Shown here piece after piece: positions 46,451 through 59,155 of a stretch of DNA of 64,000 bases. The notes beneath the pieces were generated by a model that saw only the letters and a program-made list of their open reading frames with translations, was not told the DNA's origin and searched no databases. A program made the position numbers and the translations under genes. Each line of letters starts with the position of its first letter. The first letter of the stretch is position 1. Source of the stretch: Opisthocomus hoazin (Eukaryota; Chordata; Aves; Opisthocomiformes; Opisthocomidae); assembly GCF_030867145.1 (NCBI RefSeq), contig NC_134418.1, forward strand, positions 55,155,682 through 55,219,681. Reading direction: 5' to 3'.

Positions 46451-47460
46451 ATTGCTTTGCCCGGCCCTCCCCCCCGGGCGGGCCAGGAGAGGGGCTGGAG
46501 GGGAGAGGGCGGCGGCGGGACCCGGCAGGGGATGTCGATACGCCAAGAAATTCCGCAGGCGCGTAAGATGGGCGACGGGCGCAGGGGACGGCAGGAAGGG
46601 AACTCGCCGCGGTGGGAGGGGGGGGGACAGGACTACGACTTTGCCCCTTGCGCGGCTTTTGCGCGCTTTTGAGGAGCCGCCGGAGGAGCGCGGGGTGGGA
46701 GCAATTTGCGCTCTCGCGGAGCCCTCGCGCCCTCCCCACCCCCGCGCTCCCCCAGCGAGGAGGGAACACCGCGGAGGGGGTGTGTGTCCCCCCCCCCCCA
46801 GGTTTAGACGGGGAGAGAAGCAGAGGAGAGGGAAGAGGTCAGCGCCCCGCGCTTTCCCACGGGGAAAACTCTTCCCCCCACCCGAAAGCGGGGTCTCCCT
46901 CCCTCGTGTTCCCATTGTGGGCAGGCCCTAGCACCCACTTTTTTTCCTTCTCACCTTGATTTTTATTGTGTTCCCCCTCCTTATTTTTTTCCTTCTCTAT
47001 TTTTTTCCGCTCTTGTTTTGCTTTTTTTTTTTTTTTTTTTTTTAATTTTTCACCCCTTTTTCTGTTCTCTTTCCCTCTGTGCGTTGTTGCGAGGGGGTCG
47101 GCGGAGCCACAAAGCCTCCGTGCTCGGGGCGGGCGGCTCCCCCCACCCCCCCCCGGCGTGCCCGGCCTCCCCGCCGTCCCGACCCAACGCCGCTCCCCTC
47201 CTTTTTTTTCCGCACCGTGTCAACACCTCACCCGGGTGAGTGCCAGGGGCTGCCAAAAATGTCCCCTTCCTCCTCCTTCTCCCCCTCCTCCTCGCTGGGC
47301 TGCGGGCGGAAGGTCTGGGGGCGACGCCGGCGAGGGGCTCGTAGCCCGGGAGCCTCCCCCGGGGGGTCGGGGGGGGCCGGAGGATCGCGGGTGCTTTTCT
47401 GCCCAAACCCTCCCGGCGGGACGGGCTTGGAAATCAGCGAGCTGATCGCTGCGGGTATCG
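46450..47460. other. CpG-rich downstream stretch
   Basis: CpG-island-like sequence broken by a T-rich low-complexity stretch near 46,960-47,045. Several long reading frames are present on both strands, all of low-complexity proline/arginine/glycine character, and none looks like a real gene. Confidence 0.5.
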
Positions 47461-47540
47461 GCACGGTATTTTATATATCTATATATATTTTACACGCTCT
47501 TTTCGGCTTATTTATTCTCGGTGGCATCGGTTATTTATAG

Positions 47541-47606
47541 TCCTCTCATATATATATTTATATATATATTTATATATATTCATATATATATTTATATATA
47601 TATATG
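47541..47606. repeat. (TA)n / TATATTTA low-complexity tract
   Basis: About 65 bp of TATATATTTATATA-type repeat, downstream of PITX2 and just before the candidate FoxH1/NKX2 region. Confidence 0.85.
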
Positions 47607-47739
47607 TAAAATGTCCTTGTATATATTTAAGATATGTGCGTGCGTGGAGAAAAAAAAAATAAATGTAATACACAGTATACGCATGTACGTTCAGAAGAAT
47701 AATATCTACCGTTTCCGGACCAAAAAAATACTGGATCAG

Positions 47740-47935
47740 AGTTTTCCACTCTACTGTGTAATGGCTCGAACGATGAAAAATCAACGTGACCGCTCAGAGA
47801 GGGCATAAATCACTCCGAGTGTAATCTGAATTTCTCTTTCTCCCCCTAGCTGAAGCCTGGAGGGTCATCATTTTTCTGCGCCACTTGACCAAAGATATAA
47901 TGTTTTGATTAGGTCGTAAATCAAAATCTTGGGTC
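47740..47935. promoter_or_regulatory. Candidate enhancer block with NKX2 consensus
   Basis: Complex AT-rich sequence between low-complexity tracts. CCACTTGA at 47,881-47,888 is the reverse complement of the NKX2 consensus TCAAGTGG. The block ends about 300 bp before the fourfold FoxH1 motif array, so the two may form one module of the type known from the Pitx2 asymmetric enhancer. Confidence 0.35.
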
Positions 47936-48232
47936 GTGTTTTTTCTTTTTCTTTTCATTTTTTTTTCTTCCCCCTGGGGCTTTTCTTCCCCTTATCGGCG
48001 GTGGCAGCGCGAACGGGGAACAATGGAGGCCGTAGAGAGCGGGGAGGTGGGGGAAGCCACAACGAAACGGGGAATTTGCAAAAAAGCTATTTGGAGAAGC
48101 GGGGGGGAGAGGGGTTACAGAACGGGCTCGGCCCCTCCCCGACCCCCCCCGGCCCCCGGGCCGTCTCTCCGGGCCGCCTGCTGCGCAGCCCCCCGCGCCG
48201 GGCGTGCGAGCGGCCAGCGCCGTCTGCCCCCA

Positions 48233-48285
48233 CGCCAATCCACATCCCAATCCACACGTCCCAATCCACACGTCCCAATCCACAG
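48233..48285. promoter_or_regulatory. Tandem array of four FoxH1 consensus motifs
   Basis: Exact AATCCACA occurs at 48,237-48,244, 48,249-48,256, 48,263-48,270 and 48,277-48,284, with start-to-start spacings of 12, 14 and 14 bp. The last two units are perfect copies of CGTCCCAATCCACA. AATCCACA is the reverse complement of TGTGGATT, a core FoxH1 (FAST) binding sequence. The array sits 3.4 kb after the PITX2 stop codon inside CpG-rich DNA. It is at once a small tandem repeat and a possible high-avidity Nodal-response site. Confidence 0.5.
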
Positions 48286-48299
48286 CCCTGGAGTGCGCC

Positions 48300-49950
48300 C
48301 CGTCCAGCCGGGGGGGGGTGGGGGTGCGGGGCTCCTCCTCGGCTCCGCTCTTTTGTTTTCGGACGGTGCCTTCCCGCACTTTGAACCCCGGCGGCGTGCG
48401 CAGGGCCCTGGCTGTCGGATCGCCGCGCCTGCGGAGGGCAAAATCACGCGTAAATATCGATGTGTCTGCTTCGCGTTATTTGCTGCGCGCTTCCCTCTGT
48501 CCTCTCTCCGCGCGGTTTTGTATACGCGCGGGCTCGTCCCTCTGCGCCTGCCGGAAACAGCCAGAGCCCAGGCTTTGCATACCTCGGGGTCTGTTTCTAC
48601 CTATAAAATAAAATAACTTTTTCTTTCTCGTTCTTTCTTTTTACCCCTTACGAGGTCGATGATTAGCGTTTTTGGAGGGGAATAACATCCTCGGGAAAAC
48701 AGCCGGCGCCCGAGGCCGGGCAAGTTTTCGCCGCAAGCCGTTTCGCCGCGCTGCGGGGCGGGCGCGGGGGGGGGGGGGAGCCGGCGGGGCGCGGGCGGGT
48801 TTGCGGGGTGCTGCCCCCCGCGGTGTGTTGCGAGCGGGGCGGGGGTCGCACGCCCCGGTTCAAGTGAAGGAGAGGGGGCAGGGGACCGTCCCACGGCGCG
48901 CTGGCGCGGATCCCCACGCGTTTTCGGGGCGTGCGAGTCACCTCGCTGAGCGCCTGCTCTGGTACGCGTGTTCGACACGCGTAGGTCTGAAAATGGTGCG
49001 CCCGATGGAGCGCAGCAGTCGGTAACCCCGGCGCTGGGCAGGATTTACACCTCCGGAGCTCCACGCAGAGCCGGCCGAAGCGATTGCTGAATCTCAACTT
49101 TTCTAAACGCGAGCCCTGTTTGGAAAGAATTTCCCCCGGCCGCCTACATCTTACTTTCAAAGAAGAAAAGAGAGGAAATAAAATAAACCCCTTTCTGTAA
49201 ATTTTTAGCGGTGAGGTGTTTTATGTTGTTATTTTGGTTTGTTGGGGTTTTTTTATGTATAAAAAAGGGCGCCCGAGGCCGCTTTCCGCAGAGCCGCGGG
49301 GCCGGAGCGGGCAGAGCCGGGGCTCTGCCGGTGCCGGGCGGATTCCCCCGGTCGATCCGAGCTTTCGGGGGCGAGGAGGGGGCTTGTGTGCTCGCTTTGT
49401 CCCCTGCGGCTGCGACACACCCCACCCCCCGGAGGGCAGCGCGGGTCGGTGCGGCCTCCCCCGAGGGCGGGCTCCTGCTGCCCGGGGGGCCGCCGGCCCC
49501 GCCAGCCCGCCCGGCCGGGAGGAAGGCGGCGAGGGCGAGGAGGGGACGGGTGACGCCCCCCACCCCACCCCGCGGGAGCGCCCTGGGGAGAGCCCGGGCC
49601 TGTCCCCAGGCGGGGAGAGGGCGGCGGGGCCCCCGGGGCAGGTAGAGCCCTGCGCGGCGGCGAGGTCCCCGGGGGCTCCGGGCTGAGCCGGCCCCGCAGG
49701 CAAGCGGCTGGAGACCGCCGTCGGGAGCGGAGGACGGAGACGGCTGACCGCCAGCCCCAAACCGTGGGGGAATTAAAAAGGAAAAAGAAGAAAGAAAGAA
49801 AAAAAGCCAGAAAGCTTCCCTCCCCCCCCCCGCAGCTCACCCGGGAGCAGGACCCCGCGGGTGGCTCGCTCCGGCGGTGAGGAAGAGCCGGGAGCCCTTC
49901 GGCCTCAGCCCACGGCCCAGGCGGCGGGGCTGGGGAAGGCGCCGTGTGAG
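48300..49950. other. CpG-rich downstream stretch
   Basis: CpG-dense sequence with scattered AT-rich insertions (48,590-48,690 and 49,150-49,270). No exon, RNA gene or transposon was recognised. Confidence 0.5.
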
Positions 49951-49977
49951 CTGTGTGCGTGTGCGAGTGTGCAAGCG

Positions 49978-50018
49978 TGAGTGGGGGAGAGACCCGGAGT
50001 GAGTGGGGGAGAGACCCT
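49978..50018. repeat. Two-copy ~20-bp direct repeat
   Basis: GTGAGTGGGGGAGAGACCC occurs twice back to back with one-base variation at the junction, next to a GTGTGCG-type simple tract. Confidence 0.7.
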
Positions 50019-50060
50019 CCTCCGGCCCACCGGGCCGGGGAAGGGCCGCAGGTTTACCCC

Positions 50061-50160
50061 CGCATATATACATATATATGTACATATGTGCACACATACA
50101 TACACTTACGCGCGCAGGTATGTATTACACGTACATACATATCACACATACATACACTTG
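50061..50160. repeat. CATA/TATG low-complexity tract
   Basis: Alternating CATATATA, GTACATA and CACATACA units over about 100 bp, a diverged microsatellite. Confidence 0.75.
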
Positions 50161-51250
50161 CATTTATGCGCACAGACACAGGCGCAGGGTGCTGCACCCG
50201 CCGCCCGCAGACGAGAGGGATGCTCGGGCGGCTCCAGCACCGCACGGCCACGCAGGGGCTGCCCACGCACAGACCGCTTCGGTGCTTCGGGGGGTGGGGG
50301 GGCGCGACCGCTTTCCACTCCCTCCTTCCGTCTGACCTTTTTTTTAAGGGTTTTCCCCCCCACCTCCCCCGCGGCCAAGCCCAGCCCAGGGCCTCCCCGG
50401 GGGCTGCGGGGCCGGGCGCGGAGCGGGGGCCGACGGCCGCAGCCCCTTCCCCTGCCGCGGGCTTGAGCCCACCGTCAGCCCGGCCCGCGTTGAACGTTAA
50501 CGGGCTGGAGCGGCCCTGCTGTGTCACACGCTAGGTGGAAAACCGAATCGTCTCCCAGGTCGTAGTAAAACGTCCCCTAAAGCCCACCCGCAAACCTCGG
50601 TGTGCACTCAGCGCGCTCGCCTTCACGTCTTACCGCTGCTGCGGAGTTCTTTGCCACCCCCTTCTCCCCCCCTCCCTCTCCCCCGAAAGCCCGCCTGCCG
50701 CCCCAACCCCGCTCCCGCACGCCCCAGGGCCGGGAGGCGGCTTCCCCACCCCGGGAGCGGAGCGGGGCCCGCCGCGGGACCCCCGAGGTGCCGGTGGCCT
50801 CAGCCGTCGGGAGCGCTGGGGCCGCCCCACTCCCTCCCAGCTGCCGGGAGGGGAAGGGCGGGCGGGACGGACGGGGTCCTCAGGACCCCTCGCGCCGGGG
50901 CCGGGGAAGGTGGGCGGCTCCCAGATGTCCCCTGCCGCTCCCGCCCTCCGAGGGGGGGGGGGTGCGCCTCTGCGTGCGTGACAAGCAGAGGTGCTCACGT
51001 ACGGCAGCAAGGACCCGCAAAACTCAGCAGGGCTCCCCCTTGCAAATTCCTCGCGAGTTTTTCTCCGGATTAAAGGGAATAAAGGCAGAATATTCCATCC
51101 GCAGGGCGAGCAGCGCAGCCGCTGTGGGTAGGAACGGGCAAGGATCGATGAGCACGCAGCGATCGATGCAGCCCACGGTTTTAAATCCGTGGCCGAGATT
51201 TATGTGGTTGGAAAGGAACCCCAGGAGCAAGCCCCTGGCCTGCTGGGGGT
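50161..51250. other. Right-hand end of the CpG-rich domain
   Basis: CpG-dense sequence up to about 50,960, then a gradual return to AT-rich DNA. Translated frames are low-complexity. No gene was recognised. Confidence 0.5.
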
Positions 51251-54200
51251 GTGTGTGAAGAAATGGCAGCACTAAGGACAACAGGAGGGTGGAGTCGGGC
51301 TCATCACTTCACATACACTTTAGTGCGGTGGTAGTTCCACGGGCTCACAGGGGACTACTTTCATGCTTAAAGTTATTCAGATGCTTGAGTGATTTGCTGG
51401 ATTGTGGCCATATGTAAAGCAATAAATATAAGTGGCTACTTCTGTGCAAATAAAAGATCCACAGGTCTCACGAGTAATTTTCCAGCAGATCCAGACCTCG
51501 CACTGTTAAGATAAAAGTGAAGAGAACTCTTTTCTCTTATTCAATTAAAAAAACCCACACCAACAATTAAGGTCACTGGGACAATACGAGCAGAAAGGAG
51601 CGTAAAGCCTTTCCTTTATAAAAATCCTTACCGGGCACTTTCCAGACTGCATTATCTGTAGAGAAGCAGGAATCTACAAGCCCTGTGCCTATGCAGTCGT
51701 TTTCTACCTCCCCAGCCTCTAGCACCCGCTTTGGTGGATGTGGAGCTGAGGAACGAAGTGATTCCTTGCCAGGCTGGAGGACGACGTGTTGGTGTGCGAG
51801 CGGGTCCCAGCCGTTTGGTGCTCCTTTGAAGTCAGCAGAGCCTGAGCTGACAGCGCTGAGTGCGAGGGAAGTTCCCAAGCAAGCAGAAACTCTCCCTGTG
51901 AGGTTCGGGGCAGTTGGATTCCCGTGATTTCTCCAGGGAAGGTCATGCTTCCTTCCCACTCCTCAGATGGGATGGGAAGAGCAGTGGAGACGGAGGTGGC
52001 TCTTCTGCCCTTTCTCCTACATCTGCAGGGCCAAAGTCTCTGGCAATTCGCATATTTTATTTTTTTTTCAGTGCAAAGTAAAACAGAGTTTGATTAAAAT
52101 AATAATATCCAGCTTTTGGCAATGCTTCCTGTAAATTCATGGCTTTAGCCTGGACTGTCTCATGGCCAGACTGTAAATTTTCGCTTTCTAACTCCCTGTG
52201 ACAAATCTCTAGCCCGAGTCATTGTTATTTCCTTCAGCTTTCACATCCTGCTGGCAAAAACCTCCAGCTCTGGTATTCTTCCCCCAAAACAGAAATTCCT
52301 ACAACAAGGGCCACTACCCTGAGAACATATTTTAATAAATATGTTTGGAAAATGAAAACAGGACACATAAAATATATGAAGATGAGTAACATCAAATGAA
52401 GACTTGGAAGCGGTTTCAAGTAGTATTACAAATAGGAAATAGCTTTCCAGAGATAAAAATACTCCATGTGTTTTGTTAACACCAGCATGCAGTCGGGCTT
52501 TATTCTCATGGTTTATTTAGATGTTAAGGGACACCTTTGTCCTACTTGATGTACTTGTAACTGCTGGCTGAGCCAGGAGGTCAGAGACTTTAGCTTGTAA
52601 TCAGTGGGTGACCGGCAACATCCCTGACAAATAATGTCGGTGTGACAGGATCAGGGCGACAGCCATTCTCGCATGTCAACAGCTATGGCTCAGTGAGCCT
52701 CAGCAAAGGACGTGAGGAGCGACGTTTCATAGCACAGGTCAGTTTCTGAAGTTCTAGTCCACCCACCTGAGATGCTGTTTGGAACCTCGGCCCCCGATAC
52801 AGAGCAGGGAAAATGACTCCCACTGGTAGGGGTGGTTTGGTTTCTTTTTTCTGCAACCAAACGGGATATTAATTACCCCAAGACTCAGCCTCATTGCTGA
52901 CTTAGGGACAGTTGTAGGCTCTCAGCATCTTGCAGGGTGTTTCCTTTTAATTGTCTAGGGCGCAGGGAATGTTGCATTTTTCTGTCTTCTTAACAAAAAG
53001 CCCTCTAAAGCTGGAGTGCAGTTCTAACAATTCTCTCCACCACAATGGAGTGCTTAATTCTTGCTATGGCCAGGCACTGCCTTTTGAGACCGCTCAAATT
53101 CCCTCTGGTAGACTGGCAATTCTAGAGACATAAATAATACAGCTTGGGAACCCAAGCGAGCATCGTTTACATGGCAATATTACGGGCCTACACTGGTCAG
53201 TGTAGTGTTTTTTCTCCTCGCGCTGTAAGGAGCAGGAGCTGTGACACGCTTGTCCGTCCAACGGGGCATGTATGCATACGCTTAAATCCCATCGGCTTCC
53301 AAGGTAAAATTAGCACATGCTCATCTTGTACCGGAGCGGGAACGGAGCGTGTGCCCACAGGCAATGCTGAATCAGGACCGGACTCTGTGGCTGGAGAGGA
53401 AGGACTGGGAACAGCTTCCCGCTTTATGACCTTGGACAGGCTCATTTCATCTCACACAGCTGGGTGAGGAGAATAACTGGTCAGGTTCTACCATGCCTGA
53501 AAAAAACCCGCTGCAACCAGAAAATACTTCATCTCCTGCCACCAAAATCAATCAGATGTTTGGGACCAGAGTATGTCTGATGTTTAAGGAAATGGATGAA
53601 TTAAAGTTGGAGGACGCTCCCCAAAGGAGCTCTGTGAAGTCTTTCCCTGAGTTAAGGAAGAGAACCTGCAGCCCAGGCTACAAAGACCATGCTGACCCTC
53701 TCTGGAGGCTGTGGGCATGAGCAGACACCAAAGCAGCCTCATGTTAGAAACATATTGTATTAGAAATGACAGAGCTGTTCCTTTACTTTTCTCTTTTGGC
53801 TGGAGAAATGAAGCCAAAGGAGCGGCAAGCAGAAAAGGTGCAGCAGCTTGAGAAGAAAAGAGATCTTTTCTTCTGGTTCCGGTGAGATGTCTTGTGCAGA
53901 GACTGTCACAAGAAGAAACCTTTGTTGAATACAATGCCACCGAAGCCAATGTGCAGTCATATTAAGAAAAGTCTATATGCTCTCTAGATCAGCTCAGGGG
54001 TGATACGTCATAGGAGAGGTCATGCTGAATCTCATTCTTCGGTGATGATACCTAAGCAATTAAGTTTTTCTCACTTATTTTAATGGCAGATTTTCAATTT
54101 CTTAAAAGAAATCTAGTCGAAATAAGCTTGCAGAGGGAAAACGGGACAGGTAAGTTGGTAATCTTAATGCAGATTCTGTAAACGCAATGACGATACTCAT

Positions 54201-57200
54201 AATTTGATCTTTGTTATTCTTCATGTCATCTGATTAATTTCACTGCAAAATTTAGTTTACACATGTAGGCAAGCAGAGCACGTGGAGTGTTGTGGGCAGA
54301 ATGCCCAGCCTGACTATCCCAGAGGATTATGAATGCTGGGCTGTTACGAAGAGAATAGTGGAGCCTAACACAGGCCATAAAGAGAAACCCACCGGTCCTG
54401 TCCTGCCCTGCCACCCTTTCCATGGGAGGGAACTGTGGGGTGCTTCCCTTTGAGAAGATATCGGCTCGAGGAGTTGTCCTCAACACAGTGAGATTTCCCA
54501 GCAGGGCAAAGAAAATCCTTGCTCTGTCCATGAGGAGATGCCTGATTTGAAGCTGCAAACATGGACTTTAGCCAAATGAGTGAAAAGTATAAAATCACAA
54601 AAAGCAGTTATTGATATCTTGGCAAGAAATTCAAGACCGCATCTGACACTCATCTATGCAGAATGCTAAAGTCCAACGCTACTTAACTCTCAAGGGCATG
54701 ACATTAGGTATGTAATCCTGGCTCTGTGGCCTCTGTGATTAAAACACTGTCACGCAATCTAGCTCAGTATCTGGTGCTGGGTGCGCTTAGAGTACCCCAA
54801 GGGGCTCTTTATAGTTTAGACTGTAGCTGAGAGACTCCTGTGAGGGTTGCTTTGCTGTGGACTGGAGACACTGTACTGACACGTCTTTCAGCTGCTTCCC
54901 GCTCTGTCATTTGCCCTGTGAAGTGTTTACAGATGGGACCTCTCTTCCCTCTGGAAGTGAACTCTTCTCTCCCAACTCCTGCTGCAAGCAAACAGTAAGA
55001 CCCCAAGGGAGCTGGGGGTTGAGTGGGGTTTGGGTCCCCTGCACCAAGCGGATGAGATGGTTGCTGGATACGACGCATGGGAGTGCAGAACGATCTTGTG
55101 TCTTTAGCACAGAGGGTCAGGCAGACACACCATGTCTCCTGGACCCTTCTAATGTGTAGGACTCTTGGACATGGTGTTACTGGCTTATCCTGTGAAGTGG
55201 CAGCTCCTAAAGCTGAGCCTAGCTAGCTAGGTGTCAAACTGGCTGCGCATCTGCTGAACTCAGCAAAACGCAGGACACCAGCGCTAGTTCACGTTTCAGG
55301 CACATGGACAAGGTCAAGCTACTAAGACTGTGTTGAAACTGATGGAGCTGGGATGCTTCCAGACCTTCAGGTCCAGGTGCATGTCCTGGCCAGCTAGTTT
55401 GGTATAGTGCTCTAAGCAGTCAAAACCATGTTAAATAGTCATATATGTTCAACCATGGGAAGGAAACCAGGCATGCTAGCAAGCAAGCAAGCTGAGAGGG
55501 AACCACGATATGTTCTTGTCAGGTCCTTGGTGCGTGCCAGAGGAGACTGGCACCTGGAAAATCCTGTGTAGTTCATATGCCGTGCAGGCTTGATTCAGAT
55601 GTACTTTGTCAGGTGCCATTTTCACCTGAACGAGAGAAACAATTTTTTCCCCTGTGCTGTGAAAATAAAGGCACGTTGGTGGTTGTGAAATTCATTTCAG
55701 TATATGGACAGCAAACTAAACTCCTAATTTCTACCTAGCAATAAGCACTTACTGGGCATAATGTATGCACTCTCTTTTTTTTTTTTTTTTTGCATATATA
55801 AGGTTAGCAGTTCCAACTCCAGGCCTTTTATTCAGGTGAAGAGCATAATCTTCATAAAAGTCTCTAGAGAAAGAGTGGCTTGTTGGCCTATAAACTGGAA
55901 ACAGCCTACCTCCACTAAATGCCACAAAAGGTTTCAATCAAAAAGGCAAGCGTAGCTACAGGAGGAACTGACTCAAAATGAAGCAGCCACCTCACTGCAA
56001 CATCATTAAGGAAAGACTTTAACAGGCTGGGACAGATTTATAATAATTAATACAACTTGCTCATTATCTGAGACAAGGCATCTACAGTATATAGCGTATC
56101 TGTGCATGAAATTGTAGACTATTTGCACAAGTGTGGGCTGATTACATTACATGTAAGTAGCAGGGTGAAGCAGGACATTTGCTCCAAATACATGTAAATA
56201 GAGTTCCTAATAGTTTAGAGAAAGTCACATCATGGGTGATTTATATCTCCCTACTTTATCAAATCATGTTGACCAGGTTAGACCATTTTGTCTCCCCCGG
56301 GAAAAGAGCACAGCATTTTAGGGACTCATCTCCAGAAAAAGTGCCACGGTGGCAGAGATGCCAACTTCTCATTTTCCCAGTGGGTGGTCTGCTGCAAAAT
56401 CCCCAGAAGGCAAAGGATCTAGAGCTAGCCAGGGCCTCCCTTAAGCTGAGGCGTTTAGGAGATTTTTACGCATAATTTAAGATGTTTGCTGAGAAATGGA
56501 GACTCTGATTTAACTATTTGCAGCTTATGATTTTTCCATTAGAAAATCTTAAGGAAACCTCAGCACATTCCATATGTGACTGACCACAAAATCACAATTT
56601 TTTCCCTTAAACCTGTCACCCCACAGCAGCATCCTTTGTTTTTCTTCTCTCTTCTCATTTATTTGGAAATTGTCAGAGAAGACACTCTACCACCGCTGTT
56701 CACACCAAGCAATACCAGACTCTAAAAAGCTTGCCAGCAGCTTCTTCTGGGGCAATCTGGAAAGCAGAGGTTTCCTCTGCAAGGCTGGAGGGACTGACAT
56801 CCCTGCCTAACGTTTATTACAACCCCCCCAAACACCCAAAGTCTTTGCTCAGCCCTTTCTGTGCAGGCCCCCCTCTTTGACCCCCTGGGAGCTCAAACCG
56901 AAGAGAAGGTGAGCAGCATGCCGCGTTTTCGCACGTAAACCTCCCAGTCATTCCCAAGATGTTGGAGCTGCGTTGCACTAGGCAAACGCAACTTTATCTA
57001 TTTGTCTCCCTTATTTAAGTGTTATATTTTTGGTAGGAAATACGTAACTTTTGTTTGACAGTGCAACAGGGTGGTCCTGTTCAAGTAGTCAAAAGAACCT
57101 GGAGCCAGTTCCCCCCGCCTCCGCTTCTCCCCCCCCCCCCCCCCAAGCTCTTTTTAAGGAAGTAGATGTGTGAAGGAGCAGCAGACAAGATAGAGACTGG

Positions 57201-59000
57201 AGCCAGATGTTCCTCTGAGAGCTGTCTCCCTCCCGACTGAGGCAGAAACCCAGCTGTCTGCTGACTCGGGGGGATTCCAGGCAGAAAGCTCTGGGATTTG
57301 CTGTGTGTGCACGAGAGAAAGGCACAGCCTGCACTCCCCTACGCTGACTCTCCCCAGCTTGCGGATGGAGGGGGAGGCACGTGCTTGGCTGGGAAAAGGG
57401 TGCTGCGAGGACGGTGAGCGTGTGCCGAACAACCCTTTCGGGAGGAAGCCTCGGCTCCCAAAATCGTGGTGATGAGGTAGGTAGGCACATTTCTCCTGTG
57501 ACATATATTCAGAAATCCTGCTCTGTGGAGTGAACGGCTGCCTTAAATAGTCCGGGCATTTGTCTAATTCATAGGAAGCACACTGAGGAAATGGCTGTGC
57601 CGTGGATGTGCTGCAGGCTGACAGCTTGCGCCTGTCTTGTGAAATGTATTAGATATTTCTGGGCATATTTACAAACATCTCCTAGTTAGGATAATAATCT
57701 GCTTGGCCAAAGTCAACATGAGCTGCAGCACACACTATATCCATGACTAAAACATATCTTCCATCCAAAAATTGTGGTTCAGCCTCAGAAAAGCTCCCAA
57801 CTCCGACCTGTATTTAATGCCATTGATTCCGAGGTAAGACAGAGTTTCCCTGCACCGTTGATCCGCACGTCACAGAACCTAACTGAGCCGACACAGGCTG
57901 TACAGATTGCTTGCTCGGAGATGTCTACAGATAATATGCCATGAAGAATGAAGGGAAGCCCATCCTTAGGGTGGTTTTTATTTTATACTTTTCCCAAAGT
58001 TCAGGAACAGGTGCTGCACATGCAAATGCCCTGCTAAAGGGTTCTGTGAAGCTCTTGCCCTAGAGAGGTGCACCATTACCCAGGCATCTGAAGGCATGCA
58101 AGGTAAGACCCTGTACTCTGTACCTGTGCTTATTCATGGTGCGTTTCATTACGAGACATGGCCAGTGGCAATCATCCACACCAGGAATATCTAGGGCAGG
58201 CTGCGGCTCTTCGCTGCTGAGCAGGCATGTTGTCCAGCTGCATCTGAATTGCCTCCTGAGGCACAGAGGTCTTGGTGGGCTGCAAACCACCTGTGTTACC
58301 TGTCCTCTGCCACTTCAGGGTGGGTGTGCAGCTTAAAGGGGGAGAGCTTGGCCCGCAGTAATGCCTGAGGCTTCGCTCTGGGAGGCTCAGCAGGTCTGTG
58401 TTGCCTGTGAGCCTGGCCCTCCTTGGAGCTTGCCACCGCTGTCAGTCCCCAAGCCCTGGGATGATGCACAGCGCCGACCCGGGGCTGCGAGTGCCGGTGG
58501 CTGAGGTCCAGCGCTGCCGCAGAGGAAAACCCTGGCAGCTCCAGAGGCTCACTTTCACTCACGGCCAGGATTAGGAGCACCTCTCGTCCTCCTTGATAAG
58601 GCCCAGCGTGGGAGCAAATCTGGCTTGCTCCTAAGCCAAGTGCAGCTCAGCAGCCACAGCCTGGCCAGCTCCACTTCACGCTGCTGCACCCCACATCTTC
58701 AGTTTTGAGGCTTGCCTCCAAAAACCTGACCTGAAGGTGGTCGTCTTGGTGATGCCACATCACAACTTGAGCTCCTGGATAGGAAGAGCAGCAGAAGTGA
58801 AGCACTGGAGAAGGGGCATTGCTGCTCCTCTGACTGCAGCTACAATTCCCTCTGGAAAAAAAAGCTTACTGATATTTTGCATTAGTGCTTTGAATTGGTA
58901 GTGTTACTTGCTAGCTTTGCAATACAATAATCCCAAGGAAGACGGGTTCACATTCAGCTAAGCACTGCTAGCTAGCACAAGGTGAGAAATTCCCTGCTTA
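51250..59000. other. Gene-free flank 3' of PITX2, part 1
   Basis: AT-moderate intergenic sequence with short chance reading frames and a C-rich homopolymer near 57,127-57,144. A segment at about 53,395-53,475 (ATGACCTTGGACAGGCTCAT) loosely resembles a reversed MIR core but is too diverged to call. In other vertebrates the next gene on this side is ENPEP. None of its conserved C-terminal aminopeptidase sequence was found. Confidence 0.55.
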
Positions 59001-59008
59001 GAAAGGCT

Positions 59009-59155
59009 GCCATTTAAATAGATAAGGCAAATGGTAGGAGGAGAAACAGAGCTAGAGAAAAGTGAAAAGACTTGCTCAAGGTCACATGGCAGATCAGTGG
59101 CAGATCAACAAAACAGTCTGGGTCTCTGAACTGCCAGTCTGCTGTCCTGCGAAAT
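59009..59155 (+). mobile_element. MIR-type SINE remnant (+)
   Basis: Sequence through CATTTAAATAGATAAGG, CAGAGCTAGAG, ACTTGCTCAAGGTCACATGG and CAGTGGCAGA follows the MIR core and its 3' part in the right order and spacing (CATTTTACAGATGAGG, CAGAG, ACTTGCCCAAGGTCACACAG, AGTGGCAGA). It is a diverged ancient SINE with no open reading frame. MIR copies are sparse in birds and commoner in other amniotes. Confidence 0.7.

Noticed and set aside
48233..48285. CRISPR-like short repeat array
   Set aside because: Repeats are 8-14 bp with 4-6 bp between cores, far too short for a CRISPR array, and the context is an animal nuclear genome.
53395..53475. Third MIR-type SINE remnant (-)
   Set aside because: A few blocks match the reversed MIR core, but the order and length are too eroded to separate it from chance.
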